Position numbers and translations under genes: made by a program. A stretch of 41,644 nt of DNA from Balneolales bacterium (GTDB lineage: Bacteria; Bacteroidota; Rhodothermia; Balneolales; Cyclonatronaceae): assembly GCA_020832405.1 (NCBI GenBank), contig JAFIET010000027.1, forward strand, positions 1 to 41,644. Direction: 5' to 3'. Under the pieces are notes generated by a model that saw only the letters and a list, made by a program, of their open reading frames with translations, was not told the origin of the DNA and did no database searches. Shown in pieces: positions 1-8,487 of this stretch. Within the stretch, counting starts at the first letter, position 1. Each line of letters begins with the position of its first letter.

Positions 1-203
1 GGGATTTGTCTGAAGACTGGCCCGTGATGCTGGCAGGCGGCATCAGCGCGGGGAATGTGCGGCGGGCGGTAAATCTGGTGCAACCGCACGCGGTAGATGT
101 GTCGAGTGGCGTTGAACTGTCGCCGGGCATCAAAGATTTCGACCGGATTGAAGCGCTGATGGAGGAAATGCGCGAAATCTGGGAAGAGCAGGAGGGGATG
201 TGA
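1..203 (+). CDS. trpF: Phosphoribosylanthranilate isomerase, C-terminal fragment (cut by window edge)
   Basis: Only the last ~67 residues are in the window; the gene begins upstream of base 1. TrpF converts phosphoribosyl-anthranilate to CdRP in tryptophan synthesis in the cytoplasm. The visible part carries the end of the (beta/alpha)8 barrel: LAGGI followed by NV is the phosphate-binding strand seven/loop, and DVSSGVE followed by PGIKD is the family's strand-eight signature. The TGA stop is at 201-203. No other trp gene follows, so any trp operon would lie to the left. The family call is secure from these two motifs; a paralogous barrel enzyme is unlikely because VSSGVE..PG.KD is TrpF-specific. 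Confidence 0.88.
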   Translation, partial: DLSEDWPVMLAGGISAGNVRRAVNLVQPHAVDVSSGVELSPGIKDFDRIEALMEEMREIWEEQEGM

Positions 204-305
204 GCTTTGCGATGAGCAACAAACAAAATTCGGCCAAATCCCTTATTTTATATGTACAGTTACTAAGCAACAAAAATTGGCTTCCCCAGAAACATCAAAA
301 TATTC

Positions 306-545
306 ATGAGTATGGATGCAAATTTTGCACAGGTTAAAAGCGCTGCTTTAAAGCTCGGTGAGAACGACCGTGCAGAGCTGGAAAAAAAGCTGCTCTCAAG
401 CCTTGATGTAAATGAAGATGATGATGTCAGGCAGGCCTGGGAAACCGAATTAGAGAATAGAATGAGTGCGGCTGAATCTGGTCAGGTTTCTTATACCGAT
501 GGTGAAGAGGTTCATAAAACAGCACGGAAGTTATTTTCTAAGTGA
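306..545 (+). CDS. Putative addiction-module antitoxin (Unstab_antitox family), orphan
   Basis: A 79-residue acidic protein resembling the CHP02574/PF09720 addiction-module component: an N-terminal helix (QVKSAALKLGENDRAELEKK) typical of these proteins, then a WETELENR-type segment and a C-terminal EE.....ARK tail that in the family binds the ParE-type toxin. Such antitoxins normally overlap or sit a few bases before a ParE/RelE toxin of about 95 residues. Here the 151 bases to mnmA contain no such frame, so it stands alone. ATG 306 and an in-frame ATG at 312 are both possible starts, and neither has a clear ribosome site. Family assignment is by recognition of the pattern, not by a search. 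Confidence 0.7.
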   Translation: MSMDANFAQVKSAALKLGENDRAELEKKLLSSLDVNEDDDVRQAWETELENRMSAAESGQVSYTDGEEVHKTARKLFSK

Positions 546-696
546 CTATCAGTTTACCCTGAAATCAATTTGCCAAACCTTGGTTTTTGGAAAAAAAGAA
601 ACCTCTGATTTCATACCGTAATTCTAATACAAAACTCAATAACACAAATCCACAAACACAAAATCGCCCGGACTTTGAATCCGCGGGGAGGAATAC

Positions 697-1812
697 ATGA
701 GTAAAAAAGGAAAAGTTTTGGTCGCCATGAGTGGCGGCGTCGATTCGTCAGTTGCAGCAGTGATGCTGCGCGAGCAGGGGTACGAGGTGATCGGCATCAC
801 CATGAAAACCTGGGACTACACCAGCTCAGGCGGCAAATCGAACAAAGAAACCGGCTGCTGCTCGCTGGAGTCGATGAATGATGCCCGGCAGGTCGCCCTC
901 AAATACGGCTTTCACCATTTCATCGTGGATATCCGCGAGGAGTTCGGCGACTGGGTGATTGACCGTTTCGTGGAAGAATACATGGACGGGCGCACGCCCA
1001 ACCCCTGCGTGCTCTGTAACACGCACATCAAGTGGACCGCGCTGATGAAGCGTGCCAATCACCTCGGCTGCGATTTCATCGCGACCGGCCACTACGCCAA
1101 CGTGCGCGAGGAAAACAGCCGCTTTGTGATATCACGCGGCAAGGACTTCAACAAAGATCAGTCGTACGCACTTTGGGGTGTTTCGCAGGAAAACCTGTCG
1201 CGCACCATGTTCCCGCTGGGGCAGTTTCACAAGCCGGAAATCCGGAAAATGGCCGAAGAGTTTGGCCTGCTGAACGTAGCCAACAAAAAAGACAGCTATG
1301 AAATCTGCTTCGTGCCCGATAACGACTACCGCCGCTTCCTCAAAAAGCGCGTGCCGGGCCTGGAAGAAAAAGTGGATGGCGGACTTTTCGTAGATAAACA
1401 CGGCAAGGTCGTAGGCAAGCACCGCGGCTATCCGTTTTACACCATTGGTCAGCGCCGCGGACTGCACCTGCCGATGGGCCGGCCGGTTTATGTAACGCAC
1501 ATCAACCCGGAAACCAACACCATCACCATTGGCGATGAAGAAGACCTGCAAAGCACTTACTGCACAGCGAAGCAGATCAACATGGTGAAATACGCGCAGG
1601 TGCCGGAAGAAGAAATGCCGGTAACAGCAGCCATCCGCTACAACGACGACGGCGAGCCCGGCTTCCTCACCCAAACCGGAGAAGACGAGCTCACGGTCCG
1701 GTTCCCGAGCCCGAGAACGGCCATCACGCCGGGTCAGGCGCTGGTTTGCTACGAAGGCGACGACGTAATCGGCGGCGGCTGGCTTCACAAAGTGAAGATG
1801 GACTTCGAATAG
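697..1812 (+). CDS. mnmA: tRNA-specific 2-thiouridylase MnmA
   Basis: This 371-residue enzyme thiolates U34 of tRNA-Lys, -Glu and -Gln in the cytoplasm using ATP and a persulfide sulfur. The PP-loop SGGVDSS is at residues 12-18 and binds ATP. The two catalytic cysteines are both present: Cys107 in NPCVLCN and Cys204 in SYEICF. GHYA (131-134) and KDQSYAL (153-159) are further family blocks, and the C-terminal third is the beta-barrel tRNA-binding part. The length is normal. The start ATG 697 is set by an unusually good ribosome site, GGGGAGG at 685-691; most genes in this window lack one. The next gene begins 5 bases after the stop, so the two may be cotranscribed although unrelated in function. 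Confidence 0.96.
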   Translation: MSKKGKVLVAMSGGVDSSVAAVMLREQGYEVIGITMKTWDYTSSGGKSNKETGCCSLESMNDARQVALKYGFHHFIVDIREEFGDWVIDRFVEEYMDGRTPNPCVLCNTHIKWTALMKRANHLGCDFIATGHYANVREENSRFVISRGKDFNKDQSYALWGVSQENLSRTMFPLGQFHKPEIRKMAEEFGLLNVANKKDSYEICFVPDNDYRRFLKKRVPGLEEKVDGGLFVDKHGKVVGKHRGYPFYTIGQRRGLHLPMGRPVYVTHINPETNTITIGDEEDLQSTYCTAKQINMVKYAQVPEEEMPVTAAIRYNDDGEPGFLTQTGEDELTVRFPSPRTAITPGQALVCYEGDDVIGGGWLHKVKMDFE

Positions 1813-1817
1813 TGCAC

Positions 1818-3275
1818 ATGGCCCGCGTTCTGCTATTTGCCGATGTGCCGGAAACATACAAGCCGAAAGCTGGTTTTGCCCTCAAAACCATGCTTTCGGC
1901 TTTTTTTCGGTATGATGACATCCGGATCGTAAACAAGCTTGCCGCCATACCGGAAGAATCAGACGCCATCCGGCTGTACTATGGTACTGACGCCCGCCGG
2001 AAAGATGACCGCTTCGATCTGCGCATTCAGATGGCGGCGAACGCGCCGGCATTTTTTGAAGGCAGAAAGGCGCGAAAGGCTGAGGATGTCATCACCCTAA
2101 ACTCACCCGAAACAAATCTGCCGCTTCTTTTTGGGGATGCGGAAACAGCAGGAGAGACGCCCGCTGAGGGATACCTGCCCTGGGATGTGGTGGCTTCGGC
2201 CTTTTATTTTTTGAGCGACTGGGAAGCCTGGCTGCCCAAACGTCCCGCTGACATGCATGGCCGCCTGCCGTACAGCAGCACGCTTCAGGCAAAGCTGAAT
2301 CTCGCTGACCGCCCGATTGTGAATGAATATGCAGCGCTGATTATCGGATGTATTACATCTACAAAAAATGTAGATATAAAGCCAAAAATGATTGGTGGAC
2401 ATGGTTTTGCGGCATGTATCACGCACGACTTCGACCGCATCAAAAAACGGTATCGTGGTACTTACGTCCGGGAGTTTTTTGAAATTCCGTTTCTGAATCC
2501 GCACGGATTTACTCGTGAAGAGCGGGTCAGGCGTTTCCGGAAGTCTGTTGCTGACCTGCTGCAGCCGGGCGACGGCTATGAGCGATCCATCCTCGGGATG
2601 TTTGCATTGGAAGAAGAGCTGGGTATTAAACCGACCGTACTGGTGAAATCCATCCTCGAAAAACACAAAAACGACGCCGCTGATTACCTGAGCTATCCGT
2701 TTTTCAACACTATTTTGGAGCGTGTTGGGGAGCTTCGCGGGGAAATCGGGCTGCATGCTTCCTATGAGGCGGGCTATAACGAGCCGCTGTACCATCAGGA
2801 AATTCGTCAGCTTGAAGCGCGGGTCGGGCAAAAAATACGCGCTCACCGCTTCCACTACCTCAGGTACCGGCACGAGCGCCTGCCGAGGCTGCTTTCAGCG
2901 GCGGGCCTCTTTTGTGACAGCTCGGTAGGGTGGGCAGAGCGCGCCGGATTTCGGGCGGGTTTCACGCATCCATACTTTTTGTTTGACCTCGAACGTAATG
3001 CAGCCAGCCCGGTGCTGGAAATTCCGCTGCTGATGATGGAGATGCAGCTTCTCCAAAAAATGCAGCTGAGTCCGCAGCAGGCTCTGGAGCATGCCTGCCG
3101 TCAGGCTGATATCGTGCATAGGTACGGAGGGGTCCTTTGCTGGGATTTCCATCACCATGCCCTCGATGATGCAGAAGCGGAAGGAGCCGGCTTTTTATTT
3201 GAGCAGGCTTTGAGGTATCTTCATCACCAAAATCCCCGTTATTTAACCCTTCGTGAGGTTTATGAACACATCTGA
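1818..3275 (+). CDS. Polysaccharide deacetylase-like protein with DUF7033-type N-terminal domain
   Basis: A 485-residue protein. Residues ~120-175 (PWDVVASAFYFLSDWE, then HGRLP and RPIVNEY) match the N-terminal region of Bacteroidota 'polysaccharide deacetylase family' proteins. A NodB-like barrel follows: HDFD at 203-206 supplies the metal/base aspartates and His, GLHASYEAG (311-319) the second block, and HRFHYLR (343-349) the third. NodB-fold enzymes remove N- or O-acetyl groups from cell-wall or capsular sugars; the substrate here is unknown. No signal peptide is visible, which suggests a cytoplasmic or unusual location. ATG 1818 is preferred over upstream in-frame starts inside mnmA, because those would add an arginine-rich peptide read from mnmA's own coding sequence. 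The 3' end overlaps the next gene by 14 bases. Confidence 0.8.
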   Translation: MARVLLFADVPETYKPKAGFALKTMLSAFFRYDDIRIVNKLAAIPEESDAIRLYYGTDARRKDDRFDLRIQMAANAPAFFEGRKARKAEDVITLNSPETNLPLLFGDAETAGETPAEGYLPWDVVASAFYFLSDWEAWLPKRPADMHGRLPYSSTLQAKLNLADRPIVNEYAALIIGCITSTKNVDIKPKMIGGHGFAACITHDFDRIKKRYRGTYVREFFEIPFLNPHGFTREERVRRFRKSVADLLQPGDGYERSILGMFALEEELGIKPTVLVKSILEKHKNDAADYLSYPFFNTILERVGELRGEIGLHASYEAGYNEPLYHQEIRQLEARVGQKIRAHRFHYLRYRHERLPRLLSAAGLFCDSSVGWAERAGFRAGFTHPYFLFDLERNAASPVLEIPLLMMEMQLLQKMQLSPQQALEHACRQADIVHRYGGVLCWDFHHHALDDAEAEGAGFLFEQALRYLHHQNPRYLTLREVYEHI

Positions 3276-4029
3276 TTCTACCAAACATCTGCTAATCAGC
3301 ATCTTACTGATTCTTTTATTTGTACCAGCCGCCACGCTTAGTGCACAGCATTTTGAGGGCGAAATTACGTATGAATTTACAGACGTAACAGACGGCAGCA
3401 CCGATACACTTAATATGCTGGTAGCTGAGAACAGGCTTGTGCTAAGAGGAAATGTGCGTCAATACGTAGATTTCCCGCTTTTTCGGGATACCATCACTAT
3501 TCGGACAGACCGGAATGACCTGCTGATACATACCGAGACCGCTGTTGCTGCGGTAAATCTCGGTGAATTAAGCACTATTCTGCGGCAGTTCATGAACAAT
3601 TCCGGAAATGCGCAGCAGCCGCAGACAGCTGACACTGACCGGCTTGCGGAGCGCACTTACCTCACGGAAACAACTGAAACGCGGCGGATTCACGGTATGC
3701 GTGCACGAAAGTTCATTCTTCACGACCGTGAAATTGAAAACCGCGAAACACATCTATGGCTCGCTGATGCGGATATCAACTGGGGAGCGTTGCTGCAGCC
3801 CGTTAATGATCTGCTGAGTACTTTTGGCGGAGGAACATCTCTCAGCTCCGTGCCCTGGGAGCTGAGTATGACCCCGCTGCTGGCTGAAGATTACGTTGGC
3901 GGGGAGCTGCGGGCAAAAGTTGAAGCTACGCAGTTTCAGTCAAGGCGCCTTTCTGCCGATGAAAAAGATATCCCGGAAGGAAAGCAGCAAATTTCGCTCT
4001 TCCAGCTGATGATGATGATGCAAAACTGA
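3262..4029 (+). CDS. Secreted protein, DUF4412-like
   Basis: 255 residues with an N-terminal signal peptide: a hydrophobic run LLISILLILLFVPAA, then LSAQ as a likely signal peptidase I site. The mature part begins FEGEITYEF, the usual opening of DUF4412-type periplasmic beta-rich proteins. It ends with a Met-rich LMMMMQ stretch. No catalytic motif is seen and its role is unknown. The ATG at 3262 lies inside the end of the deacetylase gene (14-base overlap), pointing to coupled translation; a GTG at 3253 is in frame but less likely. The DUF assignment rests on the N-terminal pattern and overall layout only. Confidence 0.65.
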   Translation: MNTSDSTKHLLISILLILLFVPAATLSAQHFEGEITYEFTDVTDGSTDTLNMLVAENRLVLRGNVRQYVDFPLFRDTITIRTDRNDLLIHTETAVAAVNLGELSTILRQFMNNSGNAQQPQTADTDRLAERTYLTETTETRRIHGMRARKFILHDREIENRETHLWLADADINWGALLQPVNDLLSTFGGGTSLSSVPWELSMTPLLAEDYVGGELRAKVEATQFQSRRLSADEKDIPEGKQQISLFQLMMMMQN

Positions 4030-4109
4030 TTTTAAGTTTTGACGCTGCCTTTAAAGCTTATGCTGTATTTTAAGACCGCTCTCAGCAAAACTTGTCAGAT
4101 ACCAAATAC

Positions 4110-4886
4110 ATGATTATGATTCCTAAGTCTTCCCGTTTCTTTAAAATATTTGCCCTGCTTTTTTTATTTGCAGGCACAAGCAGCTGTGCATTTATATGGC
4201 AGGATGATGGTCTCGACCGCGTACATATTGTCAGCAGTTTTGAGCCTGATTATATACGGGTTGATGAAAGCTTCGAACCCGACCCTGAAGTAAGCGAATT
4301 CATTTTAAGCTTTGCTACTGAACTCAACCGGAAAATGAACCGGCGCATTACGGTGAGCCGCGCCGTGATTGAACGGGGGCAGCCCGAGAGTCCGCTGGGA
4401 AACCTGACTGCTGATATCCTTCGTTTTATCAGCGGGCGCGAACTGGGCCGGGAAGTTGATATCGCTATTCTGAACCGCGGCGGCCTTCGGATCCCCATCC
4501 CCGAAGGCGATATTACGGTTGGTACCATGTTCGAGCTGATGCCCTTTGAGAACTACATCACCCTGCTCCGCTTCGACGGGCGGCAGATCCGTCAGCTGGC
4601 AAATGAGCTTGCGATTGAAGGCGGCGAACCGGTAAGCGGGCTGCGTATGCGCATCGACGGCGACCGGGCAACCGATTTGCTTATCAACGACGACCGTGTG
4701 CGGCCCGAGCGCATGTACTGGGTGGCAACCAACAACTGGCTGGCCGACGGCGGCGGCCCGCTCCCGACCCTCTGGCAGCCGCTGGAGCGCATCAATACGG
4801 AAGTCCTGATTCGTGATGCCTTTATCGAATACCTGAACACACAGCCGTACATCGAACCCAGAACCGACGGAAGAATCCGCAGATAA
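4110..4886 (+). CDS. 5'-nucleotidase C-terminal domain lipoprotein
   Basis: 258 residues. The N-terminus is a lipoprotein signal: Lys/Arg, a Phe/Leu-rich core, then SSC with Cys26 as the lipidated residue. The rest matches the 5_nucleotid_C domain (PF02872), which in UshA-type enzymes binds the nucleotide base and ribose: NRGGLR, LMPFEN and ATNNWLADGGG are its hallmarks. The metallophosphatase half is encoded separately 12 bases downstream, so the two halves of the classic enzyme are split here and lie in reverse order. Expected location: anchored in the periplasmic or outer membrane. ATG 4110 is chosen; ATG 4116 and TTG 4092 are alternatives. Confidence 0.85.
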   Translation: MIMIPKSSRFFKIFALLFLFAGTSSCAFIWQDDGLDRVHIVSSFEPDYIRVDESFEPDPEVSEFILSFATELNRKMNRRITVSRAVIERGQPESPLGNLTADILRFISGRELGREVDIAILNRGGLRIPIPEGDITVGTMFELMPFENYITLLRFDGRQIRQLANELAIEGGEPVSGLRMRIDGDRATDLLINDDRVRPERMYWVATNNWLADGGGPLPTLWQPLERINTEVLIRDAFIEYLNTQPYIEPRTDGRIRR

Positions 4887-4898
4887 TTTTTGAAAACC

Positions 4899-5843
4899 AT
4901 GCTCAACAGAAGAGAATTTTTAAAGCAGATTGCAACCGCCGGAGCCGGACTCGGTCTGATCGGCCTCACGCCGGTACTCAGCTACGGCAACAGAAGGCCC
5001 TCGTCGAAGATCATCACCATCATGCACACCAACGACACGCATGCGCGTATTGATCCCTTCCCGATGGGTGCAGGCCGGTTTGAAGGGCTGGGCGGCGCAG
5101 CACGCAGAGCGGCGCTGATCAAAAAAATCCGCGAGCAGCAGCCCAATAATCTGCTGCTTGATGCCGGTGATACGTTTCAGGGAACGCCCTACTTCAATTT
5201 TTACGGAGGCGCGCTCGATTTTGAACTTATGTCTATGATGGGCTACGATGCCAGCACCATCGGCAATCACGAATTTGACAACCGCGTTGAAGGTTTTGTG
5301 GAAGTAGCGCCGAAAGCGAATTTCCCTTTTGTGATTTCCAATTACGACTTTTCAGGAGCGCCTGAAATGGGCGTCTTCACCCGCGAGCTGATGATTAAGG
5401 ATGTGGACGGTGTTCGTATCGGTATTTTTGGTCTCGGTATCGCCTTCGACGGACTCGTGCTGCCCGGCCTGCACGAAGGCGTGCGGCATATTCGTCCGCA
5501 GCTGGTCGCCCGTCAGCTTGTGCGCCGCCTCCGTGTTGATTACGGCTGCGACATGATCATCTGCCTGAGCCATCTCGGCCTTGAGTACAGCAGCTACCGG
5601 CCAAGCGATATGGTTATTGCAAATGAAGTGGACGGCATTGATCTCATCATCGGCGGCCATACGCACACCCTGCTCGACGAGCCCCGCATCGTAGAGAAAC
5701 CCAGCGGCAGGCCTACGGTCATTTCGCAGGTCGGACATGCCGGGGTCGTCCTCGGTCGTTTGGATTTCGAATTTGACCGTACCAACCGCATCCGCCGCGT
5801 ACTCGTTGCCAATCAGCAGCTTAATCCGGAACTTGATGACTGA
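4899..5843 (+). CDS. 5'-nucleotidase/2',3'-cyclic phosphodiesterase-type metallophosphatase, Tat-exported
   Basis: 314 residues. The twin-arginine signal RREFLK is at residues 4-9, followed by a hydrophobic Gly/Ala/Leu stretch, so folded and probably metal-loaded protein is exported to the periplasm. All calcineurin-like metal motifs are present: HTNDTHAR (D46, H48), DAGDTF (D88), GNHEFD (N123, H124), CLSHLG, and GGHTHT. Length fits the N-terminal half of UshA without the nucleotidase C domain, which the upstream neighbour supplies. Together they would release phosphate and nucleosides from extracellular nucleotides. ATG 4899 is preferred to TTG 4890 because it places the RR motif close to the N-terminus. 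Confidence 0.9.
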   Translation: MLNRREFLKQIATAGAGLGLIGLTPVLSYGNRRPSSKIITIMHTNDTHARIDPFPMGAGRFEGLGGAARRAALIKKIREQQPNNLLLDAGDTFQGTPYFNFYGGALDFELMSMMGYDASTIGNHEFDNRVEGFVEVAPKANFPFVISNYDFSGAPEMGVFTRELMIKDVDGVRIGIFGLGIAFDGLVLPGLHEGVRHIRPQLVARQLVRRLRVDYGCDMIICLSHLGLEYSSYRPSDMVIANEVDGIDLIIGGHTHTLLDEPRIVEKPSGRPTVISQVGHAGVVLGRLDFEFDRTNRIRRVLVANQQLNPELDD

Positions 5844-5916
5844 ATGTGATGGTTGAAGTACATCACAAAACCAACTGCCGGATGTACTGATCCGCTTATT
5901 ACCCAAAAATTATTCC

Positions 5917-7083
5917 ATGTCTTCGATTAACGTACTGCTGCTTGGCTCAACCGGCTCCATCGGGACGCAGACCCTTGATATCATTCGCGATAACCCGGAC
6001 CGTTTCACGGTCGCAGGCCTTACAGCCAACAGCAACTGTACGCTGCTTGCCGAGCAGATTGCCGCATTCAGGCCGCCGGTAGCCGTAATTGCCAACGAAG
6101 ACAAGCGCGAAGAACTGCTGCAAAAGCTGGGAAACCGCGCCCCTGAAACAAAAATTTTAGCCGGTTATGATGAGGTCGTAAACCTCTGCCGCGATCATGC
6201 TTACGATGTGCTGCTGAATGCGCTGGTTGGTTTTGCCGGATTCATGCCAACGGTTGAAGCGCTGGAATCGGGGCGAAAAGTAGCCCTGGCCAATAAAGAA
6301 TCGCTGGTAGTGGGAGGGGAGCTGCTGCAGCGCTACACCCGGAAAGGCATCAGCAGGCTAATACCGGTTGATTCCGAGCACAGCGCCATTCTGCAATGCC
6401 TTATTGGTGAAGAAGGCAACCCCGTTGAGAAGCTCCTCATAACAGCAAGCGGTGGTCCCTTCAGAACCCTTCCCCTTGATCAGATGGCTTCTATTACGCC
6501 GGAACGAGCGCTGAAGCATCCCAATTGGGCAATGGGGGCAAAAATCACCATCGACTCTGCAACCATGATGAACAAAGGCCTGGAAATTATTGAGGCCTAC
6601 TGGCTTTATCACCTGCCCATCAATCAGATAGAAGCCGTCATTCATCCGCAGAGCATCATCCATTCGATGGTAACTTTTCAAGACGGCTCAACCAAAGCAC
6701 AGCTGGGCTATCCGGATATGAAGGTTCCGATTCAGTACGCCCTTACCTGGCCGGGCCGCATCCCCCTTGATACCCCGCGCATGGATTTTTCGACCCTGCG
6801 GGAGCTCACTTTTGAGGAAGTCAGTTTTGAGCGGTACCCCTGCCTTAAACTTGCGCTTGATGCCATCGAAACCGGCGGTTTTGCCCCGGCTGTACTCAAT
6901 GCAGCCAATGAAATTGCCGTTTATCGCTTTCTGAACAGGGAGATTCCGTATATTGGCATTTCCGAAATCGTAAGCAGGGCGCTTGATTACATTCAGCCGG
7001 ATTCGGCACTGAGCCTGGAGTCGCTAAAATCAGTTGATGCGCAGGCCAGGCAGTTTGCAGGCGAGTTAAAAATTCAATTTTAG
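5917..7083 (+). CDS. dxr: 1-deoxy-D-xylulose 5-phosphate reductoisomerase
   Basis: 388 residues, normal length. It catalyses the NADPH-dependent rearrangement and reduction of DXP to MEP, the committed step of the non-mevalonate isoprenoid pathway, in the cytoplasm. GSTGSIG (10-16) is the NADPH-binding loop. LANKESL (124-130), VDSEHS (151-156; metal ligands D152 and E154) and MNKGLE (218-223; ligand E223) form the active site; H201 and W204 in the flexible loop are also present. It lies 47 bases upstream of rseP, a pairing seen in many bacteria. The 73-base gap to the preceding nucleotidase gene contains a 7-bp hairpin but no T tract. Confidence 0.97.
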   Translation: MSSINVLLLGSTGSIGTQTLDIIRDNPDRFTVAGLTANSNCTLLAEQIAAFRPPVAVIANEDKREELLQKLGNRAPETKILAGYDEVVNLCRDHAYDVLLNALVGFAGFMPTVEALESGRKVALANKESLVVGGELLQRYTRKGISRLIPVDSEHSAILQCLIGEEGNPVEKLLITASGGPFRTLPLDQMASITPERALKHPNWAMGAKITIDSATMMNKGLEIIEAYWLYHLPINQIEAVIHPQSIIHSMVTFQDGSTKAQLGYPDMKVPIQYALTWPGRIPLDTPRMDFSTLRELTFEEVSFERYPCLKLALDAIETGGFAPAVLNAANEIAVYRFLNREIPYIGISEIVSRALDYIQPDSALSLESLKSVDAQARQFAGELKIQF

Positions 7084-7130
7084 GCAGATTTAGGAAGTAA
7101 GACGGAAAGTTATTCATCTAAAATAGAAGT

Positions 7131-8483
7131 ATGGAATTTATATCAGGAATAGGCGTGACCATTTTGCTGTTTGTGGCAGCCATTTTCATTCTCGTTCTCG
7201 TGCATGAGCTTGGTCATTTTCTTGCAGCAAAGCTTTTTGGGATGCGCGTTGAACAATTTTCGGTTGGCTTTCCGCCCCGCCTGTTCGGGAAAAAAGTGGG
7301 AGATACGGATTACTGCATTTCGGCAACCCCGCTGGGGGGCTACGTTAAAATTGCAGGCATGATTGATGAAACCAATGATGGGCGCTTCCTCACAGATGAA
7401 CCGCAGCCCTGGGAGTTCCGGTCGAAACCGGTTTGGCAGCGTCTTATTGTGATGATCGCCGGGGTTGCCTTTAATGTACTGCTTGCAGCCCTTATTTTTG
7501 GAATGCTGTTGTTTTACTATGGCCGCGAAATGATCCCCGCTGAGAATGTGGGCGCCATGTTTATTCCGGAAACTTCCGTTGCCCATGAAATCGGATTTCA
7601 GACCGGCGACGCCCTTATTTACATTAACGGTAACCGTCCGGATATGTACCAAAGCGGGAATATGGTGCCCATTGGCGAGCTCACCCGCACCAACCTCACC
7701 TTTACCGTGCTGCGCGACGGTGAACAGCATACTATCGAAGCACCTTCCAATTTTCTGGACTACCTCAACCGGAATCCTGAGTTTTTGTTCGTTACTTATG
7801 CCATCCCGAGTGAAGTAGCAGCCGTTGTGCCGGGCTCTCCGGCTGAGCAGGCCGGGTTACAGTCCGGAGATAAAGTAGTGGAAATAAACGGAGAGGCTGT
7901 AGGCTTTTTCCTGCAGATGTCCCACAAAATCAGGAGCTCTGAAGGGACACTCACGCTTGGGGTGCTTCGGGATGGCGAACTACTTTCACTGGAAGTAACA
8001 CCAAATCCGGAAACCCGCCTGATTGGCGTAGGGATGATCGATCCTGTGGACTATTTCGGGGTTATTTACCAGAATGTAGGCTTGCTAACGGCACTTGGCG
8101 GCGGCTTTCAGGAAACCTGGGATACCACAACCGGTATGCTGAGTGCTTTCGGGATGATGTTCAGGGGTACTATCTCCTTCAAAGATAATCTCGGGGGCCC
8201 CGTTGCAATAGCCTCAGTTACGCGTGAAGCTACCGACAGCGGCGGTGTGCGCGGATTCTGGTTTTTGGTCGCTTTCCTGAGCATTTCACTGGCTATTGTT
8301 AATATGTTGCCCATTCCCGTACTCGACGGCGGGCACGTTATGTTTCTGCTTTATGAAGCCGTAACCCGCAGGGAGCCAACGGTAAAAGTAAGAATGGCCC
8401 TGCAGCAAATAGGCTTAATCTTTATCATTGGCTTGTTTATCTTTGTCACTTTCAACGACATCATGCGCCACATCATCAATTAA
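7131..8483 (+). CDS. rseP: Site-2 intramembrane zinc metalloprotease RseP
   Basis: 450 residues. This inner-membrane M50 protease cleaves transmembrane anchors such as anti-sigma factors and signal-peptide remnants. HELGH (residues 25-29) in the first membrane segment holds the two His ligands and the catalytic Glu, and NMLPIPVLDGGH (391-402) supplies the third ligand, D399. Two PDZ domains lie between the membrane segments, at roughly 130-205 and 215-295, which is the E. coli RseP arrangement. The last ~30 residues form a further membrane segment. The psd start lies 4 bases after the stop, so the two are almost certainly cotranscribed. Confidence 0.95.
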   Translation: MEFISGIGVTILLFVAAIFILVLVHELGHFLAAKLFGMRVEQFSVGFPPRLFGKKVGDTDYCISATPLGGYVKIAGMIDETNDGRFLTDEPQPWEFRSKPVWQRLIVMIAGVAFNVLLAALIFGMLLFYYGREMIPAENVGAMFIPETSVAHEIGFQTGDALIYINGNRPDMYQSGNMVPIGELTRTNLTFTVLRDGEQHTIEAPSNFLDYLNRNPEFLFVTYAIPSEVAAVVPGSPAEQAGLQSGDKVVEINGEAVGFFLQMSHKIRSSEGTLTLGVLRDGELLSLEVTPNPETRLIGVGMIDPVDYFGVIYQNVGLLTALGGGFQETWDTTTGMLSAFGMMFRGTISFKDNLGGPVAIASVTREATDSGGVRGFWFLVAFLSISLAIVNMLPIPVLDGGHVMFLLYEAVTRREPTVKVRMALQQIGLIFIIGLFIFVTFNDIMRHIIN

Positions 8484-8487
8484 GCTT

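Noticed and set aside
1132-1857. A long minus-strand frame across mnmA
   Set aside because: Antisense shadow of mnmA; no motif, and it is incompatible with the clear mnmA product.
5845-5867. 7-bp hairpin TGTGATG/CATCACA after the nucleotidase gene
   Set aside because: No T tract and a 9-base loop; it may be chance, so not listed as a terminator.
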